Positions 35,701 to 44,517 are shown, counted from the first letter of the stretch. The stretch: 64,000 nt of DNA from Spinacia oleracea (GCF_020520425.1 NC_079487.1:126440385-126504384); one strand, 5' to 3'. A program made the numbers and translations. The notes: generated from the letters alone by a model not told the origin.

Positions 35701-38700
35701 ACGGATCAGCTCGAACTTCAGATATCCGAGCGACACCCGACGGAGACAGCACGTAATCCTTCAAACGAGGATTACGAGGATTTTCCTTCCCGAACTTGTA
35801 ATCAGGGGTCGAGTCGTGAATGGTCTTCAGATCCAAAGAAATGCCCAAGACCACAGGATCAACGCAGCTAAAGCCGTACTCTGCAGAAACAAAGCACAAA
35901 GCAAAGTCAATAAAACGAGACAAAAAGGAGGAGGACAAACTTACTAAAGCACGGTCCCAGCCGAAAGACACCTACCCCTGTCAAAAATCCTACTGAGACC
36001 GGCAACAGCAAGAATGTCCTCCCGCAAGATATAGTTGAGGTTCGGGAGCCAGTTGGACGGCAGTTTGTAGTTGTCCTCCCGAGCCAAAAACCACTGGAGG
36101 AGATCCACGTAGTGGTGATGGTTCCGATCCGGAGCAGCCACGCTTCGCATATCAGGATCAGGAGTCACAAACCACTTCGGAGGGCGGTAAAAATGTGGAT
36201 GCTTCGGATCTGTCGGCACACGAACAAACAACCACTCCGTCTTCCAATTATGATCAGAGCTGAGGTAAGGGTAGGCCGTAATGTAGTTCGGCTCCCCCTT
36301 CCTTCGGGATCTTTTGTTGATGATGGTCCACCAACCATACCCATCTCCCTTGGAGGCATGGTTGAAAGACAGATCGTGCAGATCCCGAAACACGGCAACA
36401 GAGCATGGAAAGTTAATAAAATCGCACACCCATCTAAATCCGATGATGTGCCTCATAGATTTGGGGGTAAGCTGGGCCAAACTGATGTTGTACGACACCA
36501 GGAGCTCGGAAACGAAGGGATCCAAAGGAAAGCGGAGACCGTTCTCCAAATGATGAGTATACACAGAGATGAACCCCCTCGGCGGATGAGTCACCCGAGG
36601 ACGCTCCTGGTCGGGAAGCTCGCACCAGTACCCCAAGGCGTGCTGGATTCCGTATAACTCTTCGGCTCTCCGATGGTAGTTCCCCAGCTTCGCCTCCACC
36701 AACCAGTCACCACTGACCGATTTTTCCAAGGGACCATCGATCTTAGTGGTCTCATGCAGAATCGGGGCATACTTGCCCTGCGGATCAGCTTCAGTCCAAT
36801 GAACTGGAAACTCAGGGTAAGAGCGGCGCACACCCGAAGAGCCAGCTTTCTTACCAGAAGTTGCGCGTTCAGACACGCTAGACCCGCCAACAACATCATC
36901 TTTTGAAGCATCCCAACCAGTCGAGCGCCTCTCCACCGGCCTCTCCGAAGGCCGACCCCTCGAAGTTTTCGGTAACCTTCCCGAAGGCACGTTCTCCCTC
37001 TCACTAGAGGAATCAACGACGAACTTGCTCTTGCCCCTATTCTTTGCCATGGCCGCGAATTCTCGGTCTAGGGTTGAGATTGAGGGGTAGAAGGAAAAAC
37101 GAAGAAAAAAAGGAGAATTCAGAAACAAATTACCTTTTTCCGAAGCGGAATTCGCCGATAAAACGAACAACACAAGTTCCCGAAGTCTAAAGTTGGCCGA
37201 ATTTCGTAGATCTGAAGAAGCAAATTGCACTGCGATCGCCGGAATTTAGAGAGAGAATGGGTTTGAAAGAAGGAATAAAAAGTTCAAAGAGAGCAAAGCA
37301 CCCAGTATTTATAGAAAAGAAAAGGGCGCATCAACTTCCTCAACCCACGATCTCCACGACACGATACAACTCCCAACACTTGTCATCAATGCAAATCATC
37401 TCTTTTCAAAAAAGAGAGGGAACTTTCGGACTTCTGACAGCTGGAAACCCACCCATTTAATTCTAAATGGACCGGGTCTGGGGGGCATGTTGTTTGGGCT
37501 CCCAATTGATTCTCAATTGGGCCACTAAGTCCAAAGCCCAATGGCTCTAAACAAACAGCATCAAACCCACCAATGGCTAGTCAGCCATCCATCAAGGCCC
37601 AAGGCCCAAAAGCAATAAATGACCTATGGGCATTTATTATGCAAACACTATAAATAGGCCGCCAAGGCTCACACCTCAAGGTACGTCCAATTTACCGCCT
37701 TAAGACTACTCTTCTAGAGAACTTCTCTCTAGAATCCGAGCATCATTCTTACTTAGGCATCGGAGGGGCTTTCCTCGGAAACACCCCCGAGGCTAGTGAC
37801 TTTGCTCTTGTGCAGGTGAATTCGGACTCCACTCATTCAAACAAGCAAGATCTTCAACACATACCAAAGGGCCTTCATTCGAAGCCCATTGTTTCCATCT
37901 TTACAACACCGGAACATTGCCAATTGATTGATTCAATATTGATCAACATAAATTGGATTGACTTGAAATTATCATAGATCTGTATTTTTAAATAGACATT
38001 GATGATAGCTAAGTTTGTGGTTAAAAATTGGATTAAACAACAAATCAAGCCAATATGAACTTATATTATATGAAAGTCAAAGAAATTTGGACTACGATTA
38101 TCTTAAAAGCCCTATAAAAATTCTGAAATCAATTGATAATAAAAGGAGTAATTTATCAAGTTTATACAAGGGGGTTAACACGACAACTACGGAGTATTTT
38201 TCTTCTCTAATGAAGTTATTCCTCTGTTCTTTTTTAAATGACATAATTATTTAGGCACGTTTGCCAATGCACGATTTCAAACATTAATATCTTTCATCAT
38301 GGATAAGAAAAAATTATAAAAAGTTGATATTTAAAAACTATTTATTGAGACGAATCTAACAAGACCCCACACGACTATGATTTTTCTTAGAGCATCTTTA
38401 ATAGTAAGCTAATTTGATAATTAGCTTGTTATGCCACATAAGATTTCAAGCTATTTTATTGTTTAGCTAATTTGTGCTCCAATGGCTAGCAACTAGCTTA
38501 TTATTTAAATTTGTCCCACTTGTCCACTTGTCAATTAATTATTTGGCAATTTTGAGAGCTAGTTGTCAAGCAAATTAGCTTGTTTAAGCTAATTTGCTTG
38601 GCCAAGCTAATTTATTAGTTTCACTCCAATGGTCTAGCTATTAGCTTGGAACTTTTATAAATTTCAAGCTAGTCCCTAGCTACAACCATTGGAGATGCTC

Positions 38701-39404
38701 TTATGTATAAATCACAAAAGTAAGTCAAATGAGCTTATGTGAATAGTGTCAAAAACCCCATTGTGTCATGTAAATAAGAATGGAGGAAGTATGACTCATA
38801 TGAGCACAACTTTTTCTTTTAATTAAGTAAGAAAAAAGACTAATCAACCAACACTTTATCACATGTTACGCAGTCCAACTATGCATGTCTATCTTGAGCA
38901 ACCTTCAAACATTACGCAAATGATGGGGCTCGATCAACTCCGAGTACAACTTGAGATTTTAATACATAACTAAAAATATTGAGAGGGAGAGAGATCGATA
39001 CCAAAGGACTCCAAGTAGAAAGAGCCGCAAAATGATAGCAACACCAATAGGTGGAGATGGAGTTTTCCTGTCCAAAATTAATCCCATCCAATTAACATGA
39101 TTTGATCGATCAAATATTCATAAATACTTCCATATATGTTTTGCCGAACTAGTAGTGTGACAACTAAATCCGAATGTCAGAGGCAGCAACTAAAAGAAGA
39201 ATTATTATAAGAACAAGCTAGAATCGATTACCTGTGAAAAAGGAACGCAAGGGGAATAAGGAAGACGAAAGCTATGGCATGAGCATAAGTTGTGAAGATA
39301 TAGTTGCTCATACCTTTAGCCATGGCTGCTTTACTCAGTGTATTGCAACCCACATCCATTAATTCCATTGTTAACAGAATTATTACCATATTTGCTTCCC
39401 ACAT
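23782..39404 (-). CDS. WAT1-related EamA transporter, gene C (7 exons, 358 aa), intron 2 carries a gypsy element
   Basis: WAT1-related membrane transporter, substrate unknown. Exons: 39232-39404, 39002-39067, 25129-25242, 24801-25047, 24540-24698, 24296-24444, 23782-23950. Exons 1-2 lie to the right of the 11.6-kb retrotransposon and exons 3-7 to its left. The frame is continuous across the gap (phase 2; the split codon gives Cys) and all introns are GT-AG. Motifs: [60 protein letters not shown]. The exon 2 donor reads TTTG|GTATCG, weaker than the CAG|GT of its relatives. Whether the 13,759-bp intron is still spliced efficiently cannot be told from sequence. Closest relative in the cluster is gene B. 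Confidence 0.88.
24010..24206. mobile_element. MITE in intron 6 of gene C (family copy 1)
   Basis: The inverted ends GGATCCTCTAGAGTTCTAAA and AAAACTTTAGAGGATC, with an inner repeat CTCTACAAGGTAGAG / CTCTACCTTGTAGAG, form a strong fold. An almost identical element sits at 43957-44154 in gene D. No TSD could be fixed. Confidence 0.65.
25613..25693. repeat. perfect 29-bp inverted repeat in intron 2 of gene C
   Basis: ACCTAAAGGGTTCCATTTTG... at 25613-25641 is exactly complementary to 25665-25693, with a 23-base loop. It may be a tiny MITE or an excision scar. Either strand's transcript could fold into a hairpin. Confidence 0.8.
25939..25960. repeat. poly(A) run, about 22 bases
   Basis: This is an uninterrupted A run in intron 2 of gene C, shortly before the gypsy element. 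It could be the tail of a retroposed sequence, but no body or TSD is evident. Confidence 0.6.
26284..26709 (+). repeat. 5' LTR of the Tat-type element
   Basis: The 426-bp LTR runs from TGTTTGGGCTTCC to CCGGAACA. A TATA box (TATAAATA, 26442-26449) marks the probable promoter and start of R. The only difference from the 3' LTR is T versus C at the eleventh base. Confidence 0.95.
26442..26449 (+). promoter_or_regulatory. TATA box of the 5' LTR
   Basis: TATAAATA in an AT-to-GC transition inside the LTR is the likely core promoter for the genomic RNA. The identical box in the 3' LTR is at 37649-37656 and points towards exons 2 and 1 of gene C on the antisense strand. Confidence 0.7.
26713..26730 (+). 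other. primer-binding site, tRNA-Asp-like
   Basis: TGGCGCCGTCTGTGGGGA begins four bases after the 5' LTR. The first nine bases match the complement of the 3' end of plant tRNA-Asp (TGGCGCCGT); later bases match only partly, so the exact primer tRNA is uncertain. Confidence 0.7.
26780..32533 (+). CDS. gag-pol: Gag-Pol polyprotein of the Tat-type element (1917 aa)
   Basis: A single uninterrupted frame encodes all replication proteins of the retrotransposon. The frame is open back to 26603 in the LTR, but the first ATG is at 26780, after the primer-binding site. Order: Gag core (about residues 270-380), a Cys/His knuckle-like segment ([14 protein letters not shown], from 509), aspartic protease (VDGGSAV, Asp about 650), reverse transcriptase with YVDD at 1044-1047, the standard gypsy RNase H, a second RNase H beginning FTDGSS (Asp 1345), then integrase with an HHCC zinc-binding region and D1634, D1694, E1730, giving the D(59)D(35)E spacing. 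The second RNase H is characteristic of the Tat clade. No stop or frameshift is seen, so activity is possible. Confidence 0.95.
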   Translation: MVNDVVNNNDDDMMVRSDSESDQEGHPQSMARSQPSRATTATNAGPPIPTREELTAAMTIMQNFLFNEKQQGLANDRREERRTRRRLNEPPSAEVSRPERELLPLTGTHLTSRWMESTWDTQKRAQQQPDWFARPSPTPTALQSESTTRNPRIRSSVLSRLRPSVHSRLRPSIHTRLGVGESSRSGERPEVSSRERRRDGRHDRTPSPHRTPERSNHRTSANEGIRARLGKRIMTPTSSPFSDELIMEEIPKVRLPAHLTYSGITDPRDHVISYEQQMFLSPYSEACWCKYFPTTLTGVAGEWFRSLPKGSIKSWKKLKKRFCTQFVSNNRPERTTAELTSIQQERDESLREFMARFMKESTNIPNLQPDVAIFALKHALQEGKFRDELSMKNPSRIADVLQMADAFIRTEEFNKAAARLKGSSDPRDTKNTQSKPEGGSRKGKEKVGAREMSPKKDGRRGELQPKYTNYTPLALPRKEIFSLNRNDEKWKLPGKLKSNPARRNKNKWCEFHDDFGHHTEECNSLKDNIEDLVRRGYLKQYLLDRREEKEKAASGKQHEQPQKRVYEATGHKKNDILVVFGGQKSGQASKKHLRALSHRVNFSAVGDNQPHPPNMTFTADDCFGVQYKHDDPLVISMDLNNHNVHRVLVDGGSAVNIIFRNCFEQLILEEPEEALTKVSYPLIGFNGSAAIPRGKITLPVTVGEGQAAKTLRDEFLVMDCDSVYNVIMGRTMIHKMQAVPSTYHQLMIYVSDAGFAERIRGDQEVARRTCHTAVRKPKLEDGPEEGKGAKGEESEAKRRRASTSSLSPAEVDARPETLSPEPDQEMEDIFLEDNSDRSVRIGKGLSSGLRIDLIRLLRDHKDIFAWSAADMPGINPKLICHKLDVNAEARPIKQKKRNYSSEKNKAIAEEVKKLQEAGFIEPCMYPKWLANVVMVKKANGSWRMCVDFTDLNRACPKDCYPLPRIDQLVDSTSGHALLSFMDAFSGYHQVFMHPDDRAKTAFITSAGVFNYKMMPFGLKNAGATYQRLVDHVFADQKGRNVEVYVDDSIVKSIKEEDHVKDLAETFGNLRKYSMKLNPKKCVFGVKSGKFLGFMVSERGIDANPDKVQAALDLPEPKTKRDVQRLTGRLAALTRFISKALDKGAPFFKALKPKNLPGGEAEPVKKKGVPRKVDPELIWEQEQKEAFQQLRAHLAQLPTLARPKEGETLYLYVAVSPGTVSAVLLREEEKKQQPIYFTSRTLTGAETRYPLIEKVAYAVVVAARKLRPYFDSHQITVLTDQPLEKVLDKIERSGRLAAWAFELSEFGIKYQPRTAIKAQALADFLAECSYQEMLDDTKSTWEVFTDGSSTINGSGAGVVLIPPTGKSIEYALKFGFKATNNEAEYEAAIAGIELCLSLEAEHVRLKTDSQLVANQIRGEYEAKWPSMTAYLAKIKSLTSKLRSFEVILIPRGQNTQADALSKLASSTLIDLNRSVHVEVHQERSIDLLPTTVCSLRTEPSWMDAVVAYKERGELPEDKLQARKLKRFNRWFIISAEGELMRKSFSAPLLKCVGPTDADYILREIHLGICGNHIGGRTLAHKALRAGYWWPTMVSEAKQMARKCEKCQKFAPAIHQPAQTLQSTLYPLPFAQWGLDIIGPFPSATNQKKWLIVGVDYFSKWIEAEAVSSITEPQVRKFIWQNIITRFGIPRLMVFDHGKQFDNTPLQKWCKQFGIHLAYSAVCHPQSNGQAEAANKLILNALKKRVEDDKNKWLEELPGTLWSLRTTEKEATGQTPFHLVYGSEAVIPVEIGTESLRIQAYNRYDGLQGESNNQLLSEALDLLDEARNDARTLNAAYLQRVNKHYNRRVNARPLKVGDLVLRNAASVQKGRIHGKLSATWEGPYIIHSEKRPGTYMLKQLDGTILKNHWNTDVLKKYFV
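32915..33345. repeat. 46-bp tandem repeat block between integrase and the antisense gene
   Basis: About eight to nine copies of a 46-bp unit (core CTTAGCAGATCTACGGATTT, then GAAGAACTCGCAAAACTAAA). The middle copies are almost identical and the outer ones diverge. Variable tandem repeats in this position are known in Tat elements. No coding or obvious regulatory role is visible. Confidence 0.9.
33633..37050 (-). CDS. antisense six-exon gene inside the Tat-type element (997 aa)
   Basis: Exons (minus strand): 35976-37050, 35627-35880, 35454-35537, 35296-35379, 34523-35218, 33633-34433. All five introns are 74-95 bp with GT-AG ends. Intron 1 is phase 1 and the others phase 0, and the 2994-nt joined frame is open. 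The first ATG of the leader is used. Residues about 156-230 (from [16 protein letters not shown]) resemble the region Pfam calls 'putative gypsy type transposon' (Transposase_28). The middle is acidic and low in complexity. Exon 6 is a long Glu/Lys/Ala-rich coiled coil (about residues 750-900). Antisense frames at this position are known in Tat elements such as Grande; their function is not established. The splicing model is my own and needs RNA support. A TATA box lies upstream at 37306-37313. Confidence 0.8.
37306..37313 (-). promoter_or_regulatory. TATA box for the antisense gene
   Basis: CTATAAATAC on the minus strand lies about 255 bp upstream of the antisense gene's ATG, with no intervening ATG. 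It suggests that this gene has its own RNA polymerase II promoter instead of depending on the LTR. Confidence 0.55.
37469..37487 (+). other. polypurine tract of the Tat-type element
   Basis: The G-rich stretch GACCGGGTCTGGGGGGCA lies just ahead of the 3' LTR at 37491, the usual position for the plus-strand primer of reverse transcription. Confidence 0.7.
37491..37916 (+). repeat. 3' LTR of the Tat-type element
   Basis: The 426-bp copy matches 26284-26709 at 425 positions by direct comparison and is followed by the TSD TTGCC. Its TATA box (37649-37656) could drive a transcript running antisense through exons 2 and 1 of gene C. Confidence 0.95.
38390..38700. mobile_element. Tourist/Harbinger MITE in intron 2 of gene C
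   Basis: The termini GAGCATCTTTAATAG and CATTGGAGATGCTC are imperfect inverted repeats, flanked by TTA at 38387-38389 and 38701-38703, the 3-bp TSD of PIF/Harbinger elements. The 311-bp interior repeats AGCTAATTTG-type motifs and is non-coding. Confidence 0.8.
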
Positions 39405-40199
39405 TTTCCTCCTTTCTTTTCTTTTCTTTTTCTGAAATTGTTTTTGTTTTGTTTTTATTTTGGATTTTTGGGTTTAGAGACTTTATATTTGGATGACGTG
39501 CTACAAAGTCCTTTCGAATTAGTCCATTTTTTTGTGTTGGGCTTTGGAATAAGTCTTTTTTAATCCCTATTCCTCAATAATTAATTAAAGGACTAAAGTA
39601 GATATATACAACCAAATGCATACATCATTACCCTTAATTAAAATATACATACTCCTTTTATTATTCTGAAACCAATTAATAATAAAAGGAGTAGCTAACG
39701 TAGTAAATTAAAAATTAAATTTGATTAAGATCGATACATGCATAATATTCATATCCAACTTGGAGTAAATTAAATCTCACTACGAGACAATTATATTTTG
39801 ATTCGTCTATGTGTGTTTCGTTATTCACATGAGATCCCCATCACATTTATAATTTGTAAAGCCTTTGTTGCTCATTTGGAAAAAAAAAAAAAAAAAACTA
39901 GTAATCCTTGCAAGTTACAACCTTATCTGAAAAAATAGTTAACAAGAAATTGAGAACTTTCATTGGGCCAGAGACTCCACAGTCCACACTCCTATAGTCC
40001 TATTTAGTTGGTTTCAACATCATGGATATTAGTTAGCTAGCATAAAGGCATTCAATTAATCAAAAGTCTCCTAAATGAGTTTATATACATGATAAAATTG
40101 GTGGGATTTAATTACAAATTGCACTTGCACTAATCTGAGGAAAATCCTGTAGAACAAATTAAGATACTTCAACCTTGCGGATTTAGTTGTCACATTAAC

Positions 40200-40520
40200 A
40201 ATTTAAAACGTTTTTTTTCATGAGATGCTCTTAAGATTTAACGAAATGCACGAAATACCCTTAACTTTTCATAAATACACCAAATGCGTACCATCTTCCT
40301 CCAGTTTCGTTAACTTTTCCATTAACTTTAACTGTAATTAAATTTAATGTAACGGCGCTGGCGGAAAAGAGCTATTAAGGATATTTTGTGTATTTTTATA
40401 AAATTTTAGGGGTATTTGGTGCATTTCTGGAAAGTTAAGCGTATATGGTGCATTTCTTTAAACCTCAGAGACATTTCATTAGAGATATTTCATTTAGAAA
40501 ACCGTACTTTAAATTATACT
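40200..40520. mobile_element. MITE-like element with long degenerate TIRs
   Basis: GAAATGCACGAAATACCCTT on the left is mirrored on the right by a block reading GGTGCATTTCTGGAAAGTTA. The pattern recalls the Mutator-like element at 7545-8539, but the ends and TSD are blurred. Confidence 0.4.
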
Positions 40521-40566
40521 ATTAACCACATGTATATTTTTTTTATAAAGGTAAGGAAAAAGAACT

Positions 40567-40800
40567 TAGAGCATCATTAAAGGTAAGCAAATTGGTAAGT
40601 TGTTTTCATTTGCCATGTCAGATTTTCAAGCTATTATTTTTTTATGTGTATTTTGCTCCAATGGTTAGCAAGATGCTTGAATTTTTTTAAACCGTTTTTT
40701 TAATTTATTTTATGATTCAATTCACAAGTTTTCAAATAAAACAATTGTTTTACGTTCTTTTATTTTCCAAGCTAATTTGCTTAACTTGGCTAATTGCTCA
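40567..40800. repeat. partial Tourist-like MITE
   Basis: TTAGAGCATCATTAAAGGTA followed by AAGCTA/GCTAATTTG motifs resembles the left part of the element at 38390-38700. The right terminus is missing. Confidence 0.3.
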
Positions 40801-41158
40801 TATGTAGTACGGAATACTACTGATTCATGGGTTTTCAAGCAATCGCTATAGATACACCTCCTAATCCCCTACTTCGTATAATACTACTACATACATGTCA
40901 ATTCAATTAAATTCCGCCTTCACCGTCCAAAGGTCAGATTGTTATAATCTTCCAAAAATAGAAAAGTTTAGAATTTTTGACAATGGAAGGAATAGTTCTC
41001 CAAGTTTATATTTTTGTTATTACGTCCTTTCTTCTCCGTTATGGGACACTTAAACATGTGTATTATTTTCATATAGTGTCTCAACAATATGTAGGGCGAA
41101 AAATCCCACATTCCCACTCCATCAATCATCAATGCAAACAAATCAGCGTGTCTTTAAA

Positions 41159-44100
41159 TTATCGAAAAGATAAGTAATTGGGTGAATTTGAAGAGAAAAC
41201 AATTATGCATCCATGCTTTTGGTCATGTAACATAGGGATTTTTAGAGGATGTGACGACTCTTCTATGCTATTGTATGTCAATCTATTTGCATTGTCGATG
41301 ATATCATTTTTAAGTATCTCTTCCTCAGCTTTTCCCTTCATCAACGTATAGAATCCAAGCGCTATGATCATTCCTCCGATCACACTGCACAACAAGAATC
41401 ATTTTATTTCAAAGTAAGTAGATTTTTCGTCAAATAAACTAGGTCGATTTTTTAGTATTATATTAACTATTTATCATAACGTAACAAAACAAAGTCAATC
41501 AAAATCAAGTAATCAACCATAAACTCGATTCAGTTAAAACCACAATATTTTCATCTTAATTTCATGCATTATCAACTGCCGATTTGAGAATTAATTAGAC
41601 ATCTAAAAGTATTCTTTAGACACTTGTCATACGGAGTATTCACTTATGTTTTGGCCGGAGAACGCGCAACACATGTGAGTAGAACTACAAGAACGGAGTA
41701 GTGATGCAAACAAGATTTAAAAAGTTGACCAAATGAAAATAAAGGTACCTCCCAAGATGCAGAACATCTCCGAGGAAACAAACTCCCATGATAACTGCTA
41801 TAATCATTTGAAGTGGCTTAAACATTGCTACAAATACCGGACCTTTCACTCTACATAACCATATATCAACAATATATAACATACTAACTGTTACAGCCTG
41901 CTCAAAATTCAGATGTTACATCAAATATATTAGTTTTGCGAGCAAAATCAACAATAATAAATTCATAATATGAACTTTATATACAAAGAATTACCCCAAA
42001 CAGAATAGCTGTCAATTCGATACCATAGTTTGGTGTCCAAACACTTGAATCCTTTTCTGCAATAACAGTAACAATGGCTGCCAATATAGTCTCAAAGAAG
42101 AAAGTAATTAGTGTTATTAGCACCTCTGAAGGGAAGTCCCTCGCAATCCAAGTCTGAGAATCAAGAAAGCAAATATTATTAGCCCTAGCTAGCTAGTAAT
42201 ATCACGTACTCCCTTAATTAGGGCGTGTCTTTGAAGAAGGTAACAATTGTAACATTGAATGACACGTGATTTTGTTATAAATTCAAAGAAAGAATAATCC
42301 GATTGAATTGAAAAAGTTCGATCATTACCTTTGTAACATATATAAACGAGACAAGTATGCAACTTATAGAGAGAAACATCCCTCCAACAATCCAATTTGG
42401 TTGAGTTTGAAGTTGAACATCAAGAGATGGCGTGTTTGGTGAAGGGAATGCAATAATTGGGAGTCCTTTGTAGAAGATCACAACGAATGCTCCACTAATT
42501 GATACTATTGTTCCTATTAACTTAACTATGCTACTTTTTGAACTTAGGTTCAATATCTCCATCCTACATTTCACAATTCAATTAGGTCAATGGGAGTGGA
42601 TTTGTAGCAATCACAACACGTTAATGAGAATGAATCTGTATGTAACTTTATAAGAAAAATAATAGTAATGGTAAATTAATCTCATCAAATTGTCTCTTTC
42701 TCTTCATAAATTTTCATTACCATTCATTACCACTTGGAGTAAGGAATTTCACTTTGTTGTCAAATTATACTTAAATTATTATCATTATTGCCATTTATTA
42801 CCGGATATCAAACGTTCAGTCACAACTTTATGTATATATATGTACTGATCTAGAAATTTACCTGAATATTATGGCTATAATGAAAGTGAAAGCAAGGGAG
42901 AGATTACTTGTTGCTGATGCAAGTGTCGGTGAGCTATTACGAATTCCAGCATAGAAGAACATAGAACAACCATAGCTGCATACATTCAAATACAATTCAA
43001 AATCTTAATTTTACGATAAATGAAACCAAAGTGTACAATTAGTTTGTTGTTCAAATGATATAATAATTTTAAGTCATATCTCTCCCTCCTAGCTTTTAGT
43101 AACTTGAGGTTTGTAGGAAAAATCATGAAAAGTAAGTGTAACTTCTTGAAAATGAAAGAATCGGTGTTGTTTGGTTTGCAGAAACATCATAAGTTACACT
43201 TTTTATAAAGTCTTGTTTCTTAAAAAATTAAAGAATATTGTTTACCTAAATCCTCTCAGGTGCAGTATATAGAACTTTCCTATATTTAACCAAAGGACAT
43301 TCCTACTTCAATTACATGGAAATATTTATACATGGGTTTCTCTCTGCAAAAATTTACTTCTTTTGATCAACCAAAAGAGAAAACTGATTTCAGCACATTA
43401 TTTATTGACTATGTCATCTTAACACACATTCACGTGAATAGAGCATACGTAGTATAAAATTGTGTGTTTATAATGGATATCCTAGAATCATTTCCTATAA
43501 AATGATTACTCCCTCCGTCCTTAAATATTAGTAGTCTTGTTTTGACTTTTCAACTCGTTTCAACTCAATATTTGCATGTAAATATCTCCAAATATGTATG
43601 TTAAAAAAATATAAAAATTTGATATTGTTAAACTACATATTAAGACGAACAAAATAAGACCGCACGTGAAATGTTTTGAAGTACGTATTAGAAAGAAATT
43701 AGAAGATTATCTTAATTTATGAATAATATTAAGATTCCAAATGGGACTAATATTCGAGAACAGAGGGAGTACTAATTTACAACCGTGATTGAAAAACATA
43801 AGGCCCAACCCATATCTATAATGATATATTGATATCTAACATATTGTAGTACACAGTACTGAGTAGTGATTAATTTGTACGTATCTTGAATTGATTTTAG
43901 AAAAAATCAAGATACTCCGTAACATGAGAATCAATTGATAAAAATGAATCGGTTTTGGATCCTTTAGAGTTCTAAAATAACTCTACAAGGTAGAGTTTGA
44001 GCATATCAACCATTGATTGAAAAATCAATGGTTCATATATTATCTTTTCAAAATTCCCCCTATTTTTTCTCATCAATATGAGCCCTTGATTTTAAAATGT

Positions 44101-44517
44101 ATGGTTTAGATACAACTCTACCTTGTAGAGTTTTATTAAAACTCTAGAGGATCCGGACTCAAATGAATATTACCTGATAATTGCAAGCAAGAATATCCGC
44201 AAAATTGTAGAACATCTAATAGGAGGAGGCGGTGTTTTCCTGTTCAAAACCATTCAACATCTTCAAAACTAATGTGACAATTACTTAAATTCTGATGGAT
44301 TGAAAGTAACCTTTGAGGTATTGTTATACATAACGATGACATACCTGTGGTAGAGGAAAGTGGTGGGAGCAAGAATGAATAGAGAGATGGCATGAGTGTA
44401 AGTAATGTAAACATTGTTGCTCATTCCTTGAGCCATAGCTGCTTTTGTAATTGTATTTGAACCCACAAACACCACTTCCATTGCCACTATTATTCCAAAT
44501 ATCTTTATTTCCCACAT
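41159..44517 (-). CDS. WAT1-related EamA transporter, gene D (7 exons, 373 aa), altered C terminus
   Basis: WAT1-related membrane transporter, substrate unknown. Exons: 44345-44517, 44174-44239, 42862-42975, 42329-42563, 41995-42153, 41749-41897, 41159-41384. Introns are GT-AG with conserved phases. Motifs: [60 protein letters not shown]. Close to gene E. Near the end, after IPMLH, one extra base relative to gene E (CATGACC versus CATGCC) shifts the frame past the family stop, which would lie at 41203-41205, and adds a tail ending NSPNYLSFR. The tail is cytosolic and variable in this family, so the protein may still work. Intron 2 holds two MITEs. Confidence 0.88.
43509..43769. mobile_element. 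Stowaway MITE in intron 2 of gene D
   Basis: The ends CTCCCTCCGTCCTTAAATAT and AATATTCGAGAACAGAGGGAG are imperfect inverted repeats flanked by TA (43507-43508 and 43770-43771). Confidence 0.75.
43957..44154. mobile_element. MITE in intron 2 of gene D (family copy 2)
   Basis: This copy is nearly identical over its whole length to 24010-24206 in gene C, with ends GGATCCTTTAGAG and CTCTAGAGGATCC and the same inner repeats around CTCTACAAGGTAGAG. It ends close to exon 2 (acceptor side at 44174). Confidence 0.65.

Larger units (their letters stand above)
26284..37916 (+). mobile_element. Ty3/gypsy LTR retrotransposon, Tat-type, complete (11,633 bp)
   Basis: The element is bounded by two 426-bp LTRs (TG...CA) and by the 5-bp TSD TTGCC at 26279-26283 and 37917-37921. 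Order on the plus strand: LTR, primer-binding site, gag-pol with protease, reverse transcriptase, two RNase H regions and integrase, a 46-bp tandem repeat block, an antisense multi-exon gene, polypurine tract, LTR. The second RNase H and the antisense gene before the 3' LTR are known features of the plant Tat lineage. The LTRs differ only at their eleventh base, and both reading units are uninterrupted, so insertion is recent and the copy could be autonomous. It lies in intron 2 of WAT1-like gene C, with its gag-pol running opposite to that gene. Confidence 0.95.

Noticed and set aside
33747-36906. Plus-strand frames of up to 221 codons in the antisense gene region
   Set aside because: They are mirror frames of the spliced minus-strand gene and have no recognisable domains.
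39002-39404. Separate truncated WAT1 pseudogene right of the gypsy element
   Set aside because: Its two exons are intact and join in frame with exon 3 at 25242; the segment at 25.2 kb lacks its own exons 1-2, so both belong to one interrupted gene.
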